Positions 43,051 to 55,492 of a DNA stretch of 64,000 nt are shown here, in pieces. The stretch comes from Rhipidocladum racemiflorum. Taxonomy: Eukaryota > Streptophyta > Magnoliopsida > Poales > Poaceae. The stretch's first letter is position 1, and each line of letters opens with the position of its first letter. The stretch lies in NCBI GenBank assembly GCA_036346355.1, contig CM070584.1:51419097-51483096 (forward strand), read 5' to 3'. Below the pieces are notes generated by a model, which had not been told where the DNA came from, searched no databases, and saw only the letters and a list, made by a program, of their open reading frames with translations. A program made the position numbers and the translations under genes.

Positions 43051-46000
43051 TTAAAGAAACAATCTTGTGACAAGCAATAAAATCATAATAAAAAAAACCC
43101 AAGCCACACATAATCTTGTTTGATATCTCCATCCATGCCAAATGAAAAATTCCCTAACCACTGCATGCAAACACTGCAAGCCATTGAAATCACCTCCTGA
43201 TCCTCCTGATGCTGCAACACTGATCAAGAGCGCAACCAATTGATGCACATAAAAATAACCTACAATAGATTAGACAATTATTTTTTTTTATCAAAGACAA
43301 TAGTATTTCGACATAGCCAAAGAGACCAACAAAAAGCGACAGCCCCAATTAAAAATTGTGCCTTTATCTCCTTTCCAAGTCCCTTAGCCAATTTCCAAAC
43401 ATATGAGAAATACTATTAGGAGGGGTCAGATTAAAGGCCAAACAAAGCGAGCAAACTGACAATAAAAAAAGAGATGTTGGATGGTTTCTTCATTGTGACA
43501 AAAATAACATTCATTGCTGACATTTCAATTTCTTTTACTTAGATTATCTTTCATCAAAATCACCCCTCGACTTAAGTACCAAAGGAAGATTTTAATTTTT
43601 AGAGGCACTTTAATCTTTCAAAGTTGTCTATTTCTAGCTGGGATATTTTGATGTATTAAAGCTAAATACACCGAGTTCACAGAAAATTGTCCATTTTGAT
43701 GGAGATTCCATCTAATTATATCCCTTTCAGAAGACAATTGTATACCAGTAATCCTTGTAAAAAACACTTGCAAAGCTTGTAAATTGGGTCCCAATATAGA
43801 CCTACAAAAATAAAAATTAAAAAATCCAGAGCTCATTGCTTCAGTCGCCGTGGCATGTTTATTTCGAACAATGTTAAAAAGGCGGGGCCGCGGGGGTATT
43901 GAGTGCTAAGTGGATTATTTTCAAGCAGGGTGTCTTGCCAAAATCGTATTTTAGATCCATCATGAAGCTAAAAAGCCCCAAATCTAAAAAAAAAATGAAG
44001 TTTGACCTTCATTAGACTTGACAAAAAATGACTCTACTGGCTTCCTTTCAACTTGAGTAAGAGTCTTACTTCCCAAATATTTCCTAATCAAGATATTTTG
44101 TCAAACACCCTCCTCGTTTAAGAGTTTGAAAAGCCATTTGCAAAGCAAACATATGTTTTTTATATTAAGGTCATGGATACCTAAACCGCCCTGATCCTTG
44201 GGTTAGCATAAAATATTGTACTTAGCCAATCTATATTTTTTCGTATGTTCGCCATTCTACCAAAAAATCTAGATATGAAATAATCTAGTCTCTTAAAAAT
44301 CCCATGTGGTATCCTAAAGAAAGATAGCATAAACATTGGTAAACTGCTAAGCACCGCGTTTATAAGGACTAATCTGCCTTCAACTGACAGATGTTTTCCT
44401 TTCCAACTACTCAGTCTTTTTTCAAAACATTTTTCTACCCCCTTCCACTCATTATTCCTCAATTTGCGGTGATGGATTGGTATGCCAAGGTATCTGAAGG
44501 GTAAACTGCCTATCTCACATCCCAAAATATGAGTATATTGAGATTCAAATTCCTTAGCAGCACCAAAGCAAAAAAATCACATTTATGGAAGTTTATTTTA
44601 AGGCCTGAAAATTGTTCAAAAACATAGAGAAATTTCATATTTTTGGCATGTTGAATATCATGACCCATAAATATAATGGTGTCATCTGCATACTGTAGGA
44701 TAGGTAACCCATTAAGAACCAAATGGGGTATTAATCCTTGTATTTGTTCGTCTTCTTTGGCACGTTCTAAAACAATAGCAAGCATATCAACCACAATATT
44801 GAATAAAACAGGAGATATAGGATCTCCCTGCCGGAGTCCTTTTTTCGTTTGAAAGTATGGTCCAATGTCGTCATTAACTTTAATATCGACACTCCCCCTG
44901 AAACAATGTTTGCTATCCACTGACACCATCTCCGTGCGAAACCTTTCGTTCTAAGAGTCTGCTGAAGAAAGGACCAATTTACCTTATCATATGCCTTCTC
45001 AAAATCCACTTTAAAAATTACCCCACCAATTTTTTCTTGTGCATCTCGTGGATTGTTTCGTGTAGAATTATCACGCCATCCATAATGTTCCAACCTGGCA
45101 TAAAAGTAGTCTATGTTGGTCGAACAATATTTTCAGCGACAGAAGATATCCTATTAGTGGCAGCTTTAGTGAAAATTTTAAAGCTGACATTAAGGAGACA
45201 GATCGGTCTGTATTGTTGTATCTTATTAGCATCCTTGGATTTTGGCAAAAGCGTATTAATACCAAAATTTAAACTAAATAGATGTAGGGCTTCTTGTGCA
45301 AATCATGGAACATCGCCATTAAGTCATCCTTAATGACTTCCCATAACACCTGGTAAAATTCAGCTGGAAATCCGTCTGGACTGGGTGCCTCTTTCTCGGT
45401 GAACACCCCCGTAAGTAAATCATTCTCAAAATTATAAACTTGAGGGATATCATCACGGCAAGATTCTATCATAGAAAATGATTGCTGTCCGGCGGTCCGA
45501 AAGACCATTATAATAATTGGTTATGTATTGCTTAAGCCGCACTTCCCCCTTTATTAATTCCTCCTCCTACGCAAGAATATTATTGACCTTTTCTCTTTGA
45601 TACATTTAATTTCCTCTTCCTGTAACAGTTGAGCAAGCCTCTCATTAGAGCGTTGCTTTAGAATAATATCATCATCGGTCAAGCCAGATTTCTCTAATTT
45701 TCTTTGTCAATGTCATTAATAATGCTAAGCAATTGCCTCTTTTCTTTTCTATAAGTTCCACTTGTGTTCTTGGTCCAACCCCTCAGATGCTGTCTAAGAC
45801 TCCTGATTTTAAATTGACATCTAGATAAGGAGGTATTCCCACTATGCTTATTATTCCAACAAGTGGACACTATATCAAAAAGTCATCCCTGGTTAACCAC
45901 CCAAGTTCGAATTTGAACAAGGATTGTAATCCCGCATGGAATGCTGATTCAGTATTAAGCAATAAAGGAAACTTATATTCCCAATCTGTGCTCATGAGTA

Positions 46001-46414
46001 CTCTGTCAAGTTTCTCAAAAGTAGGATTTTCCAAATTATTGGCCCAAGTAAACTTTCGGTTGGATAATTCAATTTCTCTTAGGTCCAAACTATCAATGAC
46101 AGGGTTGAATAAAAAGGGCCACCAAGCATCAAAATGATTATTATTTTTCTTATCATGTTCTCAGAGAATATTAAAATCACCCCCTATTAGAATGGGTAAT
46201 TATTCATTATGACATGTATGAACTAAGTTAAGAACTTATCTTTTAAATAGTTTTGAGCTGCACCATAAACAACTATTAAAATCCATTGGAACCCATCCTC
46301 TTTATTTCTTAAGTGAAACTTCACATAAAAATCTCCTTCATCAATTGAACCAATGTCAAAAGATGCTAAATTAACTCCCATAAGAATCCCTTCGGATCGC
46401 CCACAAGGTGGCAT
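43051..46414 (-). pseudogene. LINE ORF2: endonuclease, reverse transcriptase, zf-RVT
   Basis: In order on the minus strand: endonuclease remnants (46414-46223 with ILMGVNLASFDIG; 46088-45870 with LSNRKFTWANNLENPTFEKL), reverse transcriptase (45508-44181) with FKVDFEKAYDKVNW, QGDPISPVLFNIVVD, the catalytic YADD box, and FRYLGIPI, then a C-terminal region (43836-43051) with RWNLHQNGQFSVNS and a Cys-rich zf-RVT-like stretch near 43.5 kb. The frame changes at least six times. The YADD box survives although the protein cannot be made. Confidence 0.88.
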
Positions 46415-46627
46415 ACAATGCCACAGAAAGTCATGACCACCACAGAGGTGTTTTAGACTAGATGTAGAGAACTCACTTTTCCCGTTTCAAGAATAGCAAC
46501 AAAATCAAGATGTTGCTTTTTAGTAAAATCTGAAATGTATTTGTGTTTAGCCAAGTCTCCAAAACCTCTGCTGTTCCAACAAAATACCTATCATTTAAAA
46601 TTAACTTTTCATGATAATTTATGCTTT

Positions 46628-48339
46628 TCAACTCTTTTTGTTAGCACTGGAAGCCTTTTTTCTTGGGACTGCATCATTACATATATGAGCATCCGCAAAG
46701 TATAATACCTCATTATTGAAATCATTGCATAAGTGATTGAGGGTGGCGACATCGATAAAATCTTGATTCGCCTCCTTGGAATCATGATGAGTCGTGTTAG
46801 TTTTTCTCATGAAAACCTTCGAGCGATCATTTTCTAACTTCTTAATCTTGTTAATTGACATCACAACCTCCCCATCATGTTTACCCAAAGAAATCCCAAC
46901 CCTTTGCAAATTTGAAGAAATAAGAGAATCTGAATAAGAAAGAAAGGTACTAGAGGACTTACTGTTTGGAATCTCCAGGTTATGAACAGAGACCCGATGC
47001 TTGACCTTCTCCATAGTGTCCATATCAGCTTGCATCATCCCACCTGCTAAATTGTTTAGATGCTCACTTCTACGTGGTCTCACCTGCAAAGGAACATCCA
47101 CTTCAACAGTACCAATCACCAAAATTTCAACAGTACTAACCGAGTCAACCAATTTTGCAGATTGCATAGGCACACCCTGGGAAGATAGATGTGCATCGGA
47201 TTTCGCTTAACATCCCTGTCCATCATGTCTTCATCATGACCATCCATCTGTTTCTTGCCTCTTCCCTTATCACTACTATCACCATCTAAAGCATCAAAAA
47301 CCACTTGATCCTTAGTTTGTACCACAAAAAAGATCTCATAAAGAGCATCTCCCACACAAATGTTAGTACTGTTTGGGACTAGTCCAATGTCTATCATAGC
47401 AACATGCAAATGCACAATACCAGTTTTCCTCATGCTTACCATATCAACCAATTGAGTTGCCCCTATGATAGAGCCGACTGCACACAAAGACAAATAATCA
47501 CGAACTTCATGAGGGACGCCATAAACTTGCAACCAAATCTTTTCAAGCTGCAGCTTTGCATTTCCCTTCGGGTTCCATTCCTCAAAAGACATACCAACCC
47601 CCTCCTGGTTCTTTACTTTGACTTCACCAATACTTGTCAGCCGCAATAATTCAAGCTTGGACGAAAAAAGACACCAAGAATGAATTCTGAGTATGGTCCT
47701 TAATATCCCATTGCCACTTGATGGGGACCACTCTATGAAGTTCCTCTCTCGGTCTGTCAGCAGTCCAAATACTTCCCTCAATTCTCAGCAAGGCCATCTT
47801 GTTGGAATCAGTACGGGGTTTTTTAGAACCTAAAAAAGGGATTTGACAGAACCTTAGACCATCTGTCGCATATCCACATAGATTAGCAGTCGGTTTAGGT
47901 AATTTCAACAGAGGGCACATACTAGCAATATGTTGATCGTCCTCACAAATATCACAAAAAATCATAGCAGTGCAATCTGAATGAAGGTGTCCTCTTTTCT
48001 GACAACGTGTACAAATAGCCATTGACTTGTTGACAGTTTCAAGAAGCAAAGGTACCTGAACTAAAGAAGACCCTTGAGCTGTATTACCTTGTTTTTGTGC
48101 AGCACTTCATGTCCCATTGCAACTTGTGAATTAACAAAATCTTTTGTCTTGAATTCACCATCAGAGCCAACACTCCTGCGGCCTCCACCCCCAAATTGAT
48201 GTGATCCACCAAAACGCCCTCGACCACACTCCACACCTTGAAAATCGTGGTTGCCATCGACCACATCCGCGATTGTTACCACCTATGAAGCCACCCAGAA
48301 CTTGCCCACGAGCGCCAACAGCATCTCTTACACTATGGA
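46628..48339 (-). pseudogene. LINE ORF1, downstream part
   Basis: The frame 48049-47651 carries two CCHC knuckles (CTRCQKRGHLHSDC and CDICEDDQHIASMC). 47781-47116 carries a DUF4283-like stretch (KIWLQVYGVPHEVRDYL, then SIIGATQLVDM). 47173-46628 is a charged tail. A glycine/arginine-rich stretch at 48282-48061 leads in from the gypsy insertion. Such ORF1 proteins bind LINE RNA (known of the class). Confidence 0.8.
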
Positions 48340-48344
48340 CATAG

Positions 48345-48677
48345 TGTAAGGGAGCGATCAAAATTCACAGATCACTCCAACTGTAGTATATATCTATTGC
48401 CGACAAAAGAAACAGTATCGATAGATTTCAGAAGAGAATAGAAGATTGAGGAAGAACGAAGAAGAAGATTGGGGAATTGAAAAGAGGGGAGAATTGAGTT
48501 ACGACATCTTTTTCTACCTATTACATTTCCATTCAGTGCTTTTATACTCACGCACACCCACGTTCCCGCTTGCCAGCTTGTCTTCAAGTATCGACAGCGT
48601 CTTCTGCTTTTCCGTCTTGTGAGCCGAGCATAACAACAGCGTCTTCTGCTTTCCCGCCTTGTGAGCCGAGCGTAATA
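48345..48677 (-). repeat. 3' LTR of the Reina-like element
   Basis: Same as 55181-55487 apart from a few substitutions and an extra 26 bp near 48383-48408 (GTATATATCTATTGCCGACA and following). It ends ATA rather than ACA on the plus strand. Confidence 0.93.
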
Positions 48678-50750
48678 TCTCCCTCCCCAGCAAATCCGGC
48701 TTGTCCCCAAGCCGATGACTCCGGAAAATGCTTCTGCACAACATAGAAGTCCTCCCAAGTCGCCATTTCCGCTGGAAGGCGAGACCACTTGATTAAAACC
48801 TGAAGAATAGCAGCACTTCGTTTCTTCACCAGTCGACGGTCCAAGATAGCTTCCGGAATAACAGCTTCCATATTCAGATCAGCGACGGATGGTGGCGTAT
48901 GAAACACCGGTGTGTAATCCGGAATAAAAGCTTTGAGTTGTGATACATGAAATACAGGATGGATTTGACTCCCAACTGGTAAATCCAATTTGTACGCAGC
49001 AGCACCAATCCTTTCAAGTACTCGGTATGGTCCAAAATATTTGAAAGCAAGTTTAGGAAAAGGCCGGTTGACTACCGAAGATTGAGCATACGGTTGTAGT
49101 TTCAAATATACTTGCTCCCCCACTTGAAATTGCCGATCAGTCCTTTTTTTGTCAGCTTGAATCTTCATGCGGTTTTGTGCTGCCTCCAAATGCTGTTTGA
49201 GCAATGCCAACTGATCGTGACGCTCCTGTAACCACTCGTCCACTAACTGATTAGACACTGGAGCAACATGAGGCAACAATCCATACCGTGGATCCACTCC
49301 ATATAGCACCTTAAAAGGCGAACACCCCAAAGATGTATGATAGCATGTATTATACCAAAACTCCGCCATAGCCAACCACTGACGCCACTTTGTCGGTGAC
49401 GAATGAACCGAACACCGCAAGTACATCTCGAGACATTGGTTAACACGCTCACTCTGCCCGTCCGTTTGAGGATGGTAGGACGTGCTATACAGTAATTTAG
49501 TATCCATAGCAGCAAACAACTCCTTCCAAAACAAGCTAGTGAAAATTTTGTCACGATCAGATACAATTGAGCGAGGCATACCGTGGAGTTTTACCACATG
49601 GTCAAGAAAAACGCGCGCCACCTGAGATGCTGTAAATGGGTGCTTCAATGCTATGAAATGAGCATATTTGGAGAATCGATCAACCACCACCAATATCGTA
49701 TCACAACCTTCGGATTTAGGGAGCCCTTCAATGAAATCCATGGTGACATCCAACCACGCCCCTTCCGGCACTGGTAAAGGTTGCAATAACCCCGGCACCC
49801 TTGAACGCTCATGCTTGGCCTGTTGGCAAATTTGGCATTGTTTAATCACATCTGCGACTGCACTTTTCAGCCCTGCCCAAGCAAACAATGTACTAACTCG
49901 ATGGTATGTGGCTTTAACCCCAGAGTGTCCCCCCACTGTGCTAGAGTGAAATGTGAGTATGATTTTCGTGCGGAGAGCTGAATTCTCGCCGATCCAAATG
50001 CGGCCATGCTGTCGGATGACACCCTGACAAAGTGCAAACCCCGCTTCATCCGGGCTCTGAATAGCTAGCGATGCCAATAAGCGTTGAGCCTTCGAATCCG
50101 TGACATAAGAATTTAAAACCTCTTGGAGCCACAAAGGCTGAATGCTGGACACCGACTGTAAGCCCATCAGCTGTCCAACTCGCGACAAAGCATCGGCTGC
50201 TTGGTTCATTGACCCCTTTTTATACTGAATACGAAATTGCAATCCCATCAATTTCGTCATAGCCTTGCACTGCAGATCGGTCATCGATTCTGTCGATCCC
50301 CAAGTAGCAAAGGCTGCGATGATCTGTGCGAATAATAAATTCATCCCTTTGCAAATATTGTCTCCACCGTGCAACAGCCATGAGGACTGCTAGAAACTCC
50401 TTTTCATAAATGGCCAATTGCTGATGTCGTGGGCTGAGAGCTTTACTGAGAAAAGCTATAGGATGTTCTAGTTGCATTAAGACTGCGCCAATACCCATGT
50501 CACAAGCGTCAGTCTCGATAACAAAAGGTTGGTGAAAATCTGGCATGGCCAACACTAGAGTATGTATCATAGCTTGTTTCAATGTCTCAAATGCCACCGT
50601 AGCTTCACTTGTCCACCGAAATGCTTTCTTCTTGAGTAAATTGGTCAGAGGGCGAGAGATAATACCATAATCTTTGACGAACTTCCGATATAGTAACCAG
50701 TGAGCCCCAAAAAACCTCTCAACTCGGTGACTGTGGACGGCTGAGGCCAT
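48584..50750 (-). pseudogene. RNase H, integrase and chromodomain (Reina-like)
   Basis: 50750-50220 covers the end of reverse transcriptase and RNase H (IETDACDMGIGAVLMQ). After a frameshift near 50.3 kb, 50374-48584 covers the RNase H end (QAADALSR), the integrase zinc finger (H..H, CQICQQAKH), the catalytic acids in DFIEGLP, SDRDKIFTS and DGQSERVNQ, and a C-terminal chromodomain. The frame runs about 90 bp into the 3' LTR. Confidence 0.92.
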
Positions 50751-52547
50751 GCCACCATTGCTTTAGTCTTCTCTGGATCTGTGGCGACGCCTGTATCCGA
50801 AATAATGTGTCCCAGATAAGAGATACTGGAGTACTGGACTGAGCAAAAGCACATTTTGATTTCTTGACGAACAACTGATGCTGCTGTAATAACTTCAACA
50901 CCTTGGTCAAATGTTCCACATGCAGGTCATCAATAAAGACCAACACGAATTTTCGCAAATATGGAGCAAGAATGGAGTTCATTAAGCACTGAAAAGTGGC
51001 TGGTGCATTGGTTAATCCGAATGGCATGACACGAAATTGAAAATGCCCATGATGAGTTTTAAAGGCTGTCTTCTCTATATCTTGCTCTGCCATTCGAATT
51101 TGATGATAACCAGATCTCAAGTCCAATTTGGAAAAATACCTTGTGCCCGACAATTCATCCAATAACTCATCGACAATTGGCATTGGGAATTTGTTTTTGA
51201 TGGTAAGGGTGTTCAATTTCCTGTAATCGACACAGAATCTCCAACTGCCATCCTTTTTCTGAACTAGCAATACCGGAGATGCAAAAGGACTCACACTTGG
51301 TTGAATAAGACCTTCCTTCAACATAACCTCCACTTGCCGCTCGATTTCATCCTTATGCATCGGAGAATACCAATAAGGACGACTATTAACTGGTGTGGCA
51401 CCCGAAACCAAAGGTATAGTGTGATCATAGATGCGGGATGGTGGTAAAGTGTACGGTTCTGAAAATAATATTTCATACTGAGCAAGCACTTGCTGCACTT
51501 GTTCGGGCAGTGTCTCAGTCGATGAGCCAGCAATAGTGGTGTGCAGTAATGCCAACGCCCACACCTCATTACTATGACGCCATTTGTGAAATTGCTCCAA
51601 TTTCATCTCCGTAAGTGACGCCTTTGGATTGAGAACTATGCCTTGTAGTCTCACCAGTTGATGGTTATCCCAGAACTCCAATGACTTGTTTTTCCAATGA
51701 CATGTCATCGGACTGTATAACTTCAGCCAATCCATGCCAAGAATCGCGTCATAAGCTCCTAATTCCAAGACTCTCATATTTGTCCGAAATGTATAGCCCT
51801 GAGCCCACCACTCCATCTGAGGAACCCATCGATTGCACTGCAATTCATCCCCATTAGCCACTTGCACTTGAACAGCAGGCATTGACTGAGTGTGATACTT
51901 GGTACACGCCAAAAATGATGCATTGACAAAACTGTGAGAGCTACCAGAATCAATTAAAACCAACATCACCTGATTACCCACCCTGGCTTGCAAACGGATA
52001 GTATCACTATCATCCGTTCCTGCCATAGCATGAATGGACAGTTTATATTGTTCTTGTTCAAATTCACGATCTAACTCCTCTAATGTTTGTAACATTTCAT
52101 CAGACAAACGCTCAGGCTCCTTTCCCATTTCCAATGCGTGAAGCTGAACTGCTGGTACTGGCTTACAGTGATGGTCTCGATCATATTTTTCTCCACACTT
52201 AAAACACAAACCACGGGCACGCCGATAATCCCGCAACTGCCGGGCTCTGCTAAAATCTTCTCCGACTGCTTTCTGTTGCCCCCCAATACCTTCAGAATGA
52301 TATGGGCCGTGCCCTTTAAACCCCCCAAAATACTTTGCCGGTTTCATCTTCAACTGATCCCATTTTTCTTCTTGTATTTGAGCTAGAACCACTGCCTTTC
52401 GCACTGATGCGGGCAACTGTATCTCAACTTCATACCGAATTTCATCCTTCAGACCCATAATAAAGTGGTTGACAAAGAACTCCTCAGTACATGCATTGGT
52501 ATAGGCACGCACCTTATACATTGCTGCCTCAAATTGAGTTTGATACT
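50719..52547 (-). pseudogene. gag C-terminal part, protease and reverse transcriptase (Reina-like)
   Basis: Continues gag just left of the insertion (QFEAAMYKVRAYTNACTEEF), then a zinc knuckle-like CFKCGEKYDRDHHC, a protease with an intact D-S-G in LIDSGSSHSFV, and a reverse transcriptase with KLDLRSGYHQIRM and PFGLTNAPATFQ. The catalytic FIDD is followed directly by LHVEHL, so about a dozen residues of the usual ILIYS...H segment are missing, apparently as an in-frame deletion. A frameshift near 50.8 kb ends this frame. Confidence 0.92.
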
Positions 52548-54276
52548 TGTAGGATCGAAGTATACGAATATAGCAATCAGAGGGGGGGTGAATGATTGTG
52601 CGGAAGCTAAAACCAAATTCTTGATCTATTAAAAGTTCACCCCAAAACAGAACCAAATAATTGCCTCGTTTTCGACAAAAACAGAATGACAGAGGTTCGG
52701 TAAAACACGAATTTCCGGAGATCCAACCGTTGGAACGATCTGAAATTTGGACACAAGAAACTAGATTCCAATAAAAATCTAAATCAAAAAGAATCAGCTC
52801 GATCGGACTTACGGATCAAAAGTTATAAGCTTCGTAAGCTTGCTGTTCTAGAACTTGACGAAAATCAATCTAATCGAAACTTGTAGATTGATCAAGAATA
52901 ACAAAAGATTTATCAACAAGACTTTGAGGAACACTAGATCGATACTCTAGAGAGGTTTTTGATGGATTAAATCAAGATGAAACTCAAAGAAAAAAAACCA
53001 ATCTAGAACTAGAACAAGTATGCAAACAAGAACCAAAAGAGAATATTGTAGCACACAAGGAACTAGAAGAATTGATCTTTATTTCTTTTGTCTAAAGTAC
53101 TCTCATCAAAAGAGTACAAACCCTAAAACTGAGCTTGAGGCTCTCAATGCGCTCAGCTCCAATTGATTCGATGCCCTTCAACAGGAGACAACCCCTCCTA
53201 TTTAAAGGACCAACCCACAAGGAGTTCTGAATACGATTCCTATTCCCTAGAAGGAATCAGATTCCAACACAACTCGACTTGGCCCTACCTGGCCGAGTAC
53301 AACTCTTGCACGCGTATGGCAACCCTACCATACACACGTGACTAACACTTTGCACGCGTATGGCCACCTGCCATACTCACGTGACTAACACTTTGCACGC
53401 GAATGACCTCCTGCCATTCTCACGTGACTAACCATTCTTCATGTGCACCATTCTCTTAGCCCGAACGTCCCGCATGACATCCTTGACCACCAAGACCTCA
53501 GTTCCTCCCTGAACCTAGTCCCGAACCTCAGTTCCTCCATGAACCTAGTTCCGGTCCCGTCATCGACCACGTTCGTCTTCGAGCAATACCTGCACATGAA
53601 CAAACCACAAAACAATTCCGAGCACAAGTCCACGACTTGACTCACATCAATCCATGCAAATACTCACACGAGCATTGCATAAAGTCCACTTCAAAAGAAG
53701 CATCATGAAATTCTCACAAATTTCATAATCCCAAAAATGAATCAAACACAATTCCAATTTTGCTCAAAACCCTAATCGAGCAAAAACGCATTCACGACGG
53801 ACAAGGAAATATGGTCCGGCGTACACATGAAAAAGCACTCAAAAAACCATTCACAACGGACAAACAAAATCGGTCCGTTGTACAAGTGAAAGTTTCAGTT
53901 CCAAGAAGAAATCATTCCGGCGAAAACACATTCACGACGAACAAACAAAATCGGTCCGTCGTACATGCGAAATCAAACCTCAAAAAGCCATTCACGACTG
54001 ACCAAAGAAGTTTGTCCGCCGTACATGCAAAACTTACTGGTTTCTTGGAAGATTGAGTTCGACTCATGAGCTCAAAAACACGTCCACGGCAGATCCAAAA
54101 ACTTGGTCCAGCGCAAACACAAAATTGGTTCGGCGCAAAAGGGAAACTCTCTGTTTTTGAGAATTTGGTCCGGCACAAGAAAAAGATACACTATTTCTTG
54201 TCAACTTGTCAAACACATGCACAAACAAATTTTGCAAAATCAATTCTAAGCCAATTTTTCAGCACATGATTTCACA
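52548..54276. mobile_element. 1.73-kb TG...CA insertion in the Reina-like gag, TSD ATACT
   Basis: Begins TGTAGGATCG and ends ATTTCACA on the plus strand. Perfect 5-bp duplications ATACT (AGTAT on the minus strand) lie at 52543-52547 and 54277-54281. There is no open frame of note and no second LTR, so a solo LTR is the simplest reading; a non-autonomous LTR element is possible. It has a GAGGGGGGGTGAAT motif near its left end and CTATTTAAAGG at 53198-53208 as a possible TATA box. Family not recognised. Confidence 0.8.
53780..54180. repeat. Tandem units in the 1.73-kb insertion
   Basis: Degenerate units of about 60-80 bp share CATTCACGACGGACAAACAA, ATCGGTCCGTCGTACATG and RAAACTC words, at about five positions from 53780 to 54050, with looser copies (GGTCCGGCGCAA) to 54180. 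Confidence 0.75.
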
Positions 54277-54281
54277 ATACT

Positions 54282-54945
54282 CCCCAACTGTTCCAGATTG
54301 CCTTAATTGAATCAGTTCCCTCATAAACCGACGATCATCATATAACCCAAACTCTGCCTCAACGGCTGACATAAAATTTTCCCAAGTGCCTAACCGATGA
54401 TTCCCTTGGTAAGATTGGAGCCACAAAGCAGCGTTGCCCTCCATATGCATGGCAGCCGCTGTGACCCAAAGAGAGTCATCAATATGGAACATGGTAAAAT
54501 ACCTCAAGCAACGATCCTTCCATATACGTGGCTCAGTACCATCAAACTTAGGGAAATTCATCTTCGGAAGTGGAGTTCGATGCTATGGAATTGCTGTATC
54601 CACGCCCTGATAAGGAACTTGGCGAGTAAACCTGGGATTAGAGGTATTACTCATCAATGGCGGTAAAGTACATTTCCCCAACACCCCAGCCGTTGGCGCC
54701 GTCATAGCTCCGATTGGAGTGGTCGCAGATGCCTCCTTCGGTTTGGGTGTGATGAAACCCGCATCCTCTTCCCGTTGTTCGTTCGTCGTAGCCCCAGCAA
54801 ACTTGCTCATCATCTGTGTGGTATGTTGAAATTGTTCCATGAGACCAGAAATCACCTGACGATGTTCTATTGAATAGCTGGGATGGCGTCGATCGGCTTG
54901 ATTTTCTCCACAATAAACTCCAAACTGGCCGTCAAGGACGCCCAC
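54282..54945 (-). pseudogene. gag N-terminal part of the Reina-like element
   Basis: Frames 54945-54583 and 54561-54282. The second holds the conserved gag stretch MNFPKFDGTEPRIWKDRC... with WLQSYQGNHRLGTWENF and ends at the 1.73-kb insertion. A frameshift near 54.57 kb separates the two. Confidence 0.85.
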
Positions 54946-55166
54946 CTCTCATCCATCTGAGTCCATCGCATCTCTTCATAATCGGCGGTTTCACCCATTG
55001 CTTCCAACAACAATTTCGTCTGCACAGACGGCTTTGTTGGCGCCGTGATGTTGATTTGATTGGACCAACCAAATCAGAGAGCGATCCACCACACGCTACC
55101 AGATAATACGCTCTCTTCTTTGGGATTTTACGGACCAATCGGAAAAAAAAATTTCCAATCTTCGTG

Positions 55167-55178
55167 GCTCTGATACCA
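55167..55178 (-). promoter_or_regulatory. Primer-binding site of the Reina-like element
   Basis: Minus-strand TGGTATCAGAGC, complementary to initiator tRNA-Met. Confidence 0.92.
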
Positions 55179-55180
55179 GA

Positions 55181-55487
55181 TGTAAGGGAGCGATCGAAAT
55201 TCACAGATCACTCCAACTGTAACAGTATCGATAGATTTCAGAAGAGAATAGAAGATTGAGGAAGAACGAAGAAGAAGATTGGGGAATTGAAATGAGGGGA
55301 GAATTGAGTTACGATATCTTTTTCTACCTATTACATTTCCATTCAGTGCTTTTATACTCACGCACACCCACGTTCCCGCTTGCCAGCTTGTCTTCAAGTA
55401 TCGACGGCGTCTTCTGCTTTTCCGTCTTGTGAGCCGAGCATAACAACAGCGTCTTCTGCTTTCCCGCCTTGTGAGCCGAGCATAACA
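55181..55487 (-). repeat. 5' LTR of the Reina-like element
   Basis: TG...CA ends with the primer-binding site two bases to its left. It contains two diverged copies of a GTCTTCTGCTTTYCCG...GTGAGCCGAGCATAACA unit at its right end. Confidence 0.93.
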
Positions 55488-55492
55488 CATAG

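Larger units (their letters stand above)
48345..55487 (-). mobile_element. Reina-like Ty3/gypsy chromovirus nested in the LINE
   Basis: LTRs of 333 bp (48345-48677) and 307 bp (55181-55487) start TGTAAGGGAG. Perfect 5-bp duplications CATAG lie at 48340-48344 and 55488-55492. A tRNA-iMet primer-binding site is at 55167-55178, and a purine tract (minus-strand GCTGGGGAGGGAG) lies just right of 48677. Coding order is gag, protease, reverse transcriptase, RNase H, integrase, chromodomain. Short LTRs, a net length of about 5.4 kb and the chromodomain type (QVLIKWSRLPAEMATWED) fit the Reina lineage. It contains a 1.73-kb insertion in gag and several frameshifts. Confidence 0.95.
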
